This document shows, one piece after another, positions 56,182 to 64,000 of a stretch of DNA of 64,000 nucleotides (position 1 is its first letter; each line of letters opens with the position of its first letter). The notes below the pieces were generated by a model. It made no database searches and had not been told where the DNA came from. It worked only from the letters and a program-made list of their open reading frames with translations. The DNA is taken from positions 26,592,858-26,656,857 of the forward strand of contig OX387190.1 of NCBI GenBank assembly GCA_947561395.2. Direction: 5' to 3'. Source of the stretch: Buxus sempervirens. Its lineage: Eukaryota; Streptophyta; Magnoliopsida; Buxales; Buxaceae. Position numbers and translations under genes: made by a program.

Positions 56182-59177
56182 TAGCAGGATGTTTTCTCTA
56201 TTGCAATTTTCCTTGAAATTGAATGTGGAATAATTAGAATTATATTTTCGTCTAAAACATCAATGAAATTAGTTCTCATAAAATATCAGAGTAATTTATG
56301 TATTTATGTTAATCTACAAAAGGTGTTCAAATCATTCTTTGGCTCTCTCTCTCTCTCTCTCTCTCTCTCTACCAAAAAAAAAATTCTTTGGCTCTTTGTG
56401 TGATACTACTTTTACAAGTCAGTTACAAGAAAATTTTTGAAATTTATTGGGGCAGTTGTAAAGACATGGAGCCAAATTACTTCATGGGATCAAGTGTGAC
56501 TCGAATAGATCTTAAGATCATTCACTCTATTATAGCTATTTGAATGCAATATCTATAGACCCAAAAAATTGATTAACAAAATTAAAATAGCCAGTAAAAA
56601 GACCAAAAATTACTTAAATTAGTAAATAAGTTTAATTCAACCTAGTAGATACGAGTTCTATTAATGGTTTGATTAGAGGAATAGATGTAATTAACATGAG
56701 CTCCTTAGTAGTGACATTCAAACAAATCATATTAATTTTTACGGATTTTCAACATTTCTGACGAATTCGCACCGACATTCTCATAAATTTTCAGCATTCT
56801 TTCAAATCCTCGATTCGACGTTCTCACGAATCGTCGACGACATTCTTATGAATTTTCAATGCTCCTATAGACTTTCAACATTCTTTGAGAGCCTGTTGAT
56901 AATTTAGATCCCATAGCTAGCTACACAACATTTTCTATTCATAAATCTACATTTGCCTTTATAAAGTTATATATCAAATTATTAAACTAATTAATAGAGA
57001 TTTTCTTGAAACAAACTAGGAGTCAAAATGTCCAAAACTACATCTACACCTGAAATTTGATAAAAATATAAAAACCCTTTTAAGAAAAAGTACATTTATC
57101 ATAGTAATAGTCAACATTATGACCCTTAGGACATAAAGAAAGGCACCATGAGTTAAGGGGTTGTTGTTTCAATTGGGACTTCAAAATTGTTCAAAGTTGC
57201 CCTTAAGGGGGTCCCTCATGTCATGTGAGTACAAATTCTGAAGGACCCAAAAGATGAGTACATAAGTGAGGTGCAGTGAACCAAGACAAAGAGTGTCTAC
57301 TCCAAGAGACTAGGGTTGACCCTGTACTTGACCTGATATTTTTAAATTCTGGGGTTGCTTTGTAATTGACCTGATTGCCTCTGACTCTGTCTTCTCTCCT
57401 TCGAAAAAAATAAGTAGCAGCCATGAATGAATAAAGGCTGGAGGCCAACAGTGGATGTCTGCATCTGAGTTACTCAAGACCAATTATTTCCGGGTCAAAA
57501 GAAAAGGACTCGCCATGTCAAACCGATCTTTTCCAGTTTGTTTTGTATTAGCCCCGTGGCTTATGGGTTTAAACGACTCGGTCATCTTCGCTTGTTCAAA
57601 GCACAGTCAGAAGAGACCTGGTCCTACGTGAGTTTGGGTCCAATCATAAGCAGACATTGTTCAGTCCAGTGAAGTTACCAGCCTAGTTTGAATGGCTCCA
57701 ACCATGGATACGAGACATTCGAGCCATTGCACGCATGGATGATATCATGCATAGTCACCAGCATATCATTATGATTAGCAAGAATACTTTTGCCTCAGTT
57801 TGACGTTCATTTTGGCAACAGGGCTCTGAACAATTTCCCTGTAACAAAATGGTTTCATGTTTTGTTGCAATTGGGTATGTAATGAGGTTTTTCCGTAATA
57901 GTAGCAAACTTGTAATATTTATAACCTCTACAAGAATAGAAAGTGGGCTATTAGATGCTCAAACGGAGCTTCCATCATATCGGGAAAACCCATTCTAGGA
58001 AATTGAGAATGAATTTCAAACAGAAAAGGTTCATTTTTAAAAGCAATTGCATAATAGGTCACTTTTTAAAAAAATTAAAAAACAGTGTCATTTTATTGTA
58101 ACTAAGAAACATTAGAATCCGCGTACGATGTGCTCATGTTTTATGTAGGATGGTTTTGTGTTCCACAAAGGATGCACTCGATTGTATCCCATATAGGGAA
58201 GCTTGTGTCACAATATGTTCGTGTACCAAATAAGCTGCACTCTTATCCCACATAAGAAAAGTGACCCCGCAGTTTAAATCTTTCTTAAATGTATTTTTGG
58301 AAATAAGTTTTTTGATTGACTACTTTTATAAATACTAGCCAAAAGTGTCCCTTTCTCATAATTTACCCTAAATAATAAGTAGTCAGCCGGGTTGAGTCCA
58401 ATGCATTGGCTGGAGAAGGGCCAACAAAACCATCTACCGCAAGGCCTGGCCCCCAAATATCTCAATTTAGATGAACCGGATGAACCAGTCAAAGCCGAGT
58501 GTGAACAAGTATATCAACAGGGTGTGAACCTGACAAATATATGTTTGATTTTCTCTAGTTTCCTTAAACTGCGTTTATTTCTGATGTCTCTTTGTTCAAC
58601 ACAAATGCAATCCAGTTTTCAAAGCATGGATTTTGTTCTAATGACTTAAATGCAACCGACTGCAAGCTGTCTCAAGGTCACCCTGCAAAGCCTTTTAGGG
58701 CAGCTTCAAAGGTGCAGCGGCAACACCGGGGTTTGCATATTAATTAGCTTGAAAACACCTGCTCCAGTTGTCTGATCGATGGTTGTCATCCAACATTGAA
58801 AAAATTCTTCTCTACAACTTTATTATTTAAATCCTTTCGGAAGAAAATACTCAAATTGCTCCATTTTCGTGGAGAGACTGCAACTATCATTGAATTGGAA
58901 GACCCATTGTAAATGCATTGTTTCTTTTCCTGCAGTTGTACGTGGAATGGTTCAAATTCTAGAAGATATATACATATACAAAGCAGTTCAAGATGACTCA
59001 GGTAGGTTCTGGGGATTTGGCGATGTTGAAGTCTTTATAAATTTTTAGGGGTATTTTAAAAAAAAACCAAATATCGGGTCAGAATCTCCCTTTATATATA
59101 ATTCTTTTTTGGTATACAAAAACTTATAGTATATAAAAAAATGTTCCCAACGTATAATCTTCCTCAATCGGTTTGGA
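56182..59177. other. intergenic, no gene seen
   Basis: No gene could be supported. Short frames at 57221-57448 and 58274-58492 (minus) have no family signature. At 56760-56890 there is a loose repeat of 'tcgacattct' and 'tttcaacatt' words. Confidence 0.4.
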
Positions 59178-59395
59178 CTAGGGCTACAACTCAGTGCGGT
59201 TTGGTTCGGGTTGGCCTCAACCCAGGACCAAACCAAGGTTACTGATGGTCAGTCCATAACCGAACCGAACCGACCTCAGAACCGAAATACCCAAACTGAA
59301 ACCGAACCAGAACCAATTATTTATAGAAAACCCAAAACCCAACCCTGCAATTCGGTTCGGGTCATTTTCCCATACTTTGTATTACATTTATACAA
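59178..59395. mobile_element. possible hAT-like end
   Basis: TAGGGCTACAACTC is followed by GGTTTGGTTCGGGTTGG and many ACCGAACC/GGTTCGG words, like the subterminal regions of plant hAT elements. No matching opposite end or 8-bp duplication was identified, so this is tentative. Confidence 0.3.
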
Positions 59396-59544
59396 AATTC
59401 GGTAACACATTAATTCAATCAAGCTCAAATTTACAAAATACCAGTACAGTTGTTCCTTTAATTGTGTAATTAAACTTTATAGAAAATTAACATTTACAAC
59501 GATCATTGTGATAAAGACAATCAAGAATAGAACTTGTAGGTCTT

Positions 59545-61232
59545 GGCTTGGAGTATAATGTCCCTTCGACAGAGAGGATTTCAAGTTTTGCCCACCAGAG
59601 CGGAGAAAGTCTTGGGGTCGCTGCATCAGGTGAAATACCATTAACCAGAAAGTTTAAGACAATTTATCCTGCCTATGTCCTCGCTACAAAGGAAGAACGC
59701 AAGCATTGAATCAGTTGTTAAGCATGGATAGATATTTTTTAAATATAAAAGTAATATGGTGCAGTGCTTCCATGATCCTGAAAACACCAACAGTTAAAAT
59801 CCAACAACAGAAACAAGAGGACATAGACCAAACACTTAGGCCATTTATATGTCAACATGGTGTAGGAACCTGCATCAATACTTTATATTCTATTCTAGAA
59901 TGCAAAAGCAAAAACAATAATAACATGAAATATCAGCACAAACCTTCTCATGTTCAGTTACCATCCATGTCTCAAAACCGAGTGAAAATATACAAGAGGC
60001 AAGAGACAGACAGATACTTGCCACCCACACACCTGGGTCTGGGTGCATGCTCAATTTCTTCCATATTCCAACAGAAAGGTGGAGTATGTAAAAGAGAATA
60101 CAGAGTTTCTTCTGACCTCTACATATATATAAGAAACAGTAAGTAAAAGTCTATTACAACTGTTACAAAGGAATTAAGAAAGCTTATTAAATAAGATATT
60201 ATGACAACTGAAACAAGACATAGGGACTGAAAGGTAAAAGTCACGATCAGGAAATACCTTCTCAATGCAACAATTTAAGATTATAATTATGACAAACTAT
60301 TTTTAAAACATGAGTTCCCAACCCAATTTGTGCAATGGCTAATTCAAAGGGTCAACAAGCACTCACAAGGAATAATAGCCCAAAACTGTATATCTACCCA
60401 GAAACTGATATCAGCAATCTGGGATAATAGCAAGAAAATAAAATTGGGGACTAATCAGACCAAGACAGCAACATGAGAAAAAGCTATTCAAATAAAAATG
60501 CCATTTGAACATGACACTACGGTGATGGTGAAATATGCATACCTTAGCAGCATAATCATCTGTCAAAAAGATAGAAGATGACTGCAGATTGAGATGAGCT
60601 ACAGGAGGGTTCAGCTCATGGTGCATGTATTGAAGACAATAAGCAGTTCCCAATAATGATCCTCATCCTAGTATTCCAATCAAGATGTTCAAATTCTTTA
60701 ACTACAAAACAAGAAACAAATATTTGCACTCAAATTTTTGAACCTCTAAATCATGTAATCTATGGTCCAAATAAAAAAGTAAACATATTAAATATTACCA
60801 TGCAGATGCTCACAAAGTGTCCCATTAGAAGCACACTCAAACACCATCATTCTGAAGAAAGGTTCATCCTCCTCACAATAGCCAGGGAGATTGACAAAGT
60901 TCTTATAGTTGACCCGTGACAGTGTATCAATCTATAGTAGGTTCAAAACAAAAAATAAATAAATATGATTAAAAAGAAGAATAACATAAAAAATTGGGTG
61001 TGCATCTTCTAGTGTATACCATGAAATGATGAGCTAACATTTCCGCAACAACCAAAATCACATACCTTTTTCCTGTAGGCCATTTCTGAATGCTTTAACC
61101 AATTCTTTGAAGATGCAATTGCAGATGATGCAACTGCAATCTCAACTCCACTTGAAAGTGTTCCCTTGAACACAGTGCAGTCAGGCAAAGTGTCAATAAT
61201 ATTGCTGAAATCTTCACAAGCTGTCTTCTAGT
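59545..61232 (-). pseudogene. MRH1-like LRR receptor kinase, decayed
   Basis: Minus-strand exons resemble the pseudokinase-like domain of plant LRR receptor kinases of the MRH1 group. About 61220-61067 reads ACEDFSNIIDTLPDCTVFKG and VEIAVASSAI. About 60930-60800 reads DTLSRVNYKNFVNLPGYCEE and RMMVFECASNGTLCEHLHG. About 60690-60540 reads EFEHLDWNTRMRI and GTAYCLQYMHHELNPPVAHL, then FLTDDYAAK. About 59690-59545 reads SPDAATPRLSPLWWAKLEIL, the family's C-terminus. One extra base between RIII and GTAYC shifts the frame, and the C-terminal exon has upstream stops. The C-lobe exons between 60540 and 59700 and the LRR ectodomain were not found. It directly neighbours a hAT transposase pseudogene on the same strand. 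Confidence 0.7.
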
Positions 61233-61638
61233 GTAAAAAGAAAACAATTAACCAAAATAGTCTATTACAAAGCCAAGATACCCAAAAAGTCAATACATAA
61301 ATAGTAAGCATCAGTCAATAAAATGCTAAAAGAGATAGGAAAAAAAAACCCACTGCAAATCCAGTAATCTTCAATTTACTTGACACCTGAAAAATATTTA
61401 ATAGAGATTGAAATTAAAACCATTAGCATAAATAGTAACCAATAAATACTAAAAAAAGACAAGAACCTTTAAGATCTATTTACCTCAAGCATAAATTATT
61501 GAGAAGCACCTAAAATGAATTCATGAACAATGACAGGCTCCTCTGTTATGGCTGAAAAATATAGAGAATAAATTATAATACATAAAAATAAATATAATAC
61601 GATAACCAACAAGCATGCAATAGGTGGTATGAAAAATA

Positions 61639-62643
61639 TCACTTACCTGATTCAGCTTCTTCAAACTCTTCTAAGCTTTCCTCAATCTCAATAGGGGTTG
61701 GAGAAGCCCGTAACCAATCTTGTAAACAAATCAAGCATTCCACAAGCTTTGGAGTCAATGAACTACGAAATTGGTCAAGTACACAACCTCCTGTACTAAA
61801 TGTAGACTCTGAAGCAACTGTTGATACTGGAATTGCCAAAACGTCACGTGCTATATGAGAAAGCACACAAAACTTCGAACTATTCATCTTCCACTAACAT
61901 AAAATATCAAAGCCAGGATCATCTTTCTCAACACTCTCTTCCAAATATCTATCCAATTCAGATTTTGATTGAATGACCTCTTCTTCTTCCAAGTGTTTGT
62001 AAAACTCATTTTGAAGATTATTTATTTGGACAGATGCATCAGGAATAAGTTGTTCAACGTTCATCACATCAACATATTGGCTTGCATTGTTTGAAGGCAC
62101 ATCTGGTGACTACTTGAATCAAGTACTTGATAATGTTTGAACAAACGATCCATTGCTTCTTTAACTTTTGCAATCAATTCTATAACCTTCTCAACAGGAG
62201 AAACTTTTGCATAACAAAACCTCACGTACTTCAACTTATATCTAGGGTCCAAAACAACTGCAAACAATAGCACCATATTTACTTTGTCAGTGTTTCCCCA
62301 ATACTTGTCAAACTTTTCTTTCATCTTCATTGTCATATCAGATAAGCAAGGATCATCACACTTCGCCCATTGAACCAAAAGATTTTCAATCCTACAAACT
62401 TTATGAAAATAAGAATTTGAAGTTACGTATAATGACCCTGACAAACGCTTTGTAATACTGTAGAAACACTTGAAAAACTTACATAAGACCATTGCTGTTT
62501 CCCAATCATCTTCACTTGGAGGTCCATCCTTCAAATCATTCATAAAATGGAAATCATCTTCTTCAAGACGCTCAAAAGCCTTTTGAAATTTTAACGCAGC
62601 TTCCAACATAAAGTAGGTAGAATTCCACCTTGTTGGAACATCT
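61639..62643 (-). pseudogene. hAT transposase (RICESLEEPER-like), broken
   Basis: Minus-strand remains of a plant BED-type hAT transposase. DVPTRWNSTYFMLEAAL starts near 62635, followed by the central block (LDPRYKLKYVRFCY, the hAT-like RNase-H-fold region). After a frameshift near 62100 the spacer continues, and then the C-terminal dimerisation domain (VLAIPVSTVASESTFSTGG, RSSLTPKLVECLICLQDW). TAG at 61894-61896 replaces a position that is normally Trp, just before WKMNSSKF. The N-terminal BED zinc finger and the first catalytic residues are missing: an LTR inserted at 62644 cuts the ORF. It cannot produce a transposase. Confidence 0.85.
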
Positions 62644-64000
62644 TGTAAAACCCCAGATTTTACTTAGCATAATTGGAGGAATTATTTAATAATAATAATA
62701 ACTAATATTGGTGGATATTTCAGGTAACTGAAAGGCGAGGGTATTCTGAGAATTTCAAGAGTTAAGTGAAGAGGGATGTAATTTAAGTTAAGTGATTGTT
62801 CTAATACTAATCTGAATATTTAATAATAACATGATTAAAAATTAATTAAATTTGGTGTTGGTGCTAGTGTAGACAACTTGGTGGAGTGGCAAGCATCTAA
62901 TCATGTGTTAATGAGCTTATTAGGTAGGAAACCTGGGTAAACGAGCGTGTAGTGGATCAGGAGATGAAATTCGTTTGAGCGCCAACAGCTGACCTATAAA
63001 TAGGTCGATGCTAGTTGAGACAGTGTTTGGCCAAATTGAAATTGAAGGAGCTGCAGTGATTCAAATCGTTTGAAGAGTGAAGGAGCAAAATTCGAAATTG
63101 TCAATTCTGAATTGGAGGTCGTTTGAAGTTGATCAGAGACAAAAATTCTCTGTTGTTGGAGAATTCAGCGTCTCCATTGCTGTGGAGATCTCGTTCAATT
63201 CATCTGAAGATCTCAGAGGGAACTGGTAAGTGTTTTCTGATCTGAATTTCGAGAGTAAATGGAGAGAGGAACTAGAATTCGATTTAGATCTAACCAGATC
63301 CAATTCGGTTGGATGAAACAACTACCGATCAATTGTAGAGCAGTCGTGAATTTCAGAGTTGCAAAGATCAAAGGACTCTAGATTCTGGTCGTTCTGAAAT
63401 CTCAAGTAAGTAGCACTTTCGTTTAGCCGAATTGTGTGTGAATTGTGATTAAATCGACACATAACTTTCTTGAGAGAATTTTTGAAATGTCTGTGCGGCT
63501 TTGCAAATTTTTTGTTTTTGTTAGCTATTAAATGGTGAGTAATTACGATTGGATTTGAACATGATTTTGAATGATAATAGAAGAGAATTCAAGTGTTGTT
63601 AGTAGTTAAGGTTAGTTTAGAGATGCTTAGCTTGGAGTTACAGAGAGTAGAAACTTACCGGAATGAGCAAATAGGTGGTCGCCTACTGGTTGCTAAGTTC
63701 AGTCAATAGGTGACTGTTTAATTTTAATGAGGTCGCTTAGGGGCGCCTAGGCGACCAGCTTGTTTAATGGCAGTCGTATGTGGCTATTGGGTTATGAATT
63801 TTTTTTTTGGATTTTCCTCTCACCTATCATTCAAGCTGAATTAAATGGACAATATAATCATTCTACAGTAGTATTAAATGGAAGATTTCATGTGACTTAA
63901 TATTGGTTGATGATGAAGGGAATATGAAGTGTATATTCATTGATGGACTGGGCAATTAGGAAACCTGTTTTTTGAATTATGCCTAATTGAAGGTTTCTCA
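62644..64000 (+). mobile_element. LTR retrotransposon end, runs off the window
   Basis: TGTAAAACCCCAGATTTTAC starts exactly where the hAT transposase frame is cut, a typical start for plant gypsy (Tekay/Del-like) LTRs. A TATA box (CTATAAATAGG, about 62994) is followed by a leader. No LTR end, primer-binding site or gag was seen before the window ends, so the LTR is at least 1.36 kb. The presumed 5-bp duplication on the left would be catct (62639-62643); the other side is outside the window. Confidence 0.6.

Overview
This is nuclear DNA of a flowering plant, most likely a eudicot. The evidence is AT-rich sequence, split genes with GT/AG introns, a plant-type MAPKKK, an FHY3/FAR1-family gene, a plant L1 LINE and many plant transposon classes. 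No rRNA, tRNA, CRISPR array or bacterial-style operon was seen. Only one gene looks intact: a MAPKKK3-type (MEKK/YODA family) protein kinase on the minus strand at 43531-48534. I reconstructed it as 11 exons and about 611 codons.

Left third (1-13 kb): a CGTTCGAACG minisatellite (1190-1711), a frameshifted putative-plant-transposon-protein ORF (3134-4287), a remnant of a KANL3/TEX30-like alpha/beta hydrolase (6839-7146), and a FAR1-RELATED (domesticated MULE transposase) pseudogene with two in-frame stops (8017-10506). A small hairpin element lies in the upstream region of that pseudogene.

13-20.3 kb is a nested stack. A hAT-like element (13033-20311, 8-bp target duplication) holds two Tourist-like MITEs. 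One MITE is split by a 2.5-kb solo LTR (TSD CAAGA), and that LTR is split by a related 3.5-kb solo LTR. 20.9-27.8 kb is a nearly full-length L1 LINE on the minus strand with a poly(A) tail and one stop in each ORF.

28-38 kb: a fasciclin-AGP-like fragment, a tandem array of CACTA ends followed by a CACTA-derived block, a Helitron-like 3' end, and a PIF/Harbinger-type element (35650-37537, TSD TAA). The Harbinger-type element carries exon 1 of N-carbamoylputrescine amidase next to a piece of SWI3A.

38.5-56.2 kb is an ancient direct segmental duplication. Copy A (38540-42941) holds a truncated MAPKKK3 pseudogene. Copy B (46335-56181) includes the 5' part of the intact gene. In copy B, a 5.03-kb foldback Mutator-like element (48821-53853, 9-bp TSD TTTTGATAA) sits about 290 bp upstream of the MAPKKK3 start codon. 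Its arms are built from short GACTTGTAC-type repeats, and one arm is split by a 1.37-kb hAT-like element carrying fragments of an arabinogalactan-protein gene and a LysM-type receptor-kinase gene. A 190-bp Helitron in copy B has its exact empty site in copy A.

59.5-64 kb: a decayed MRH1-like LRR receptor kinase, a broken hAT transposase, and an LTR retrotransposon end inserted into that transposase.

The main theme is repeated capture of host gene fragments by non-autonomous transposons of different superfamilies, some of it in the promoter of the only intact gene. Exon boundaries come from reading splice sites and recalled family sequences, not from a search.
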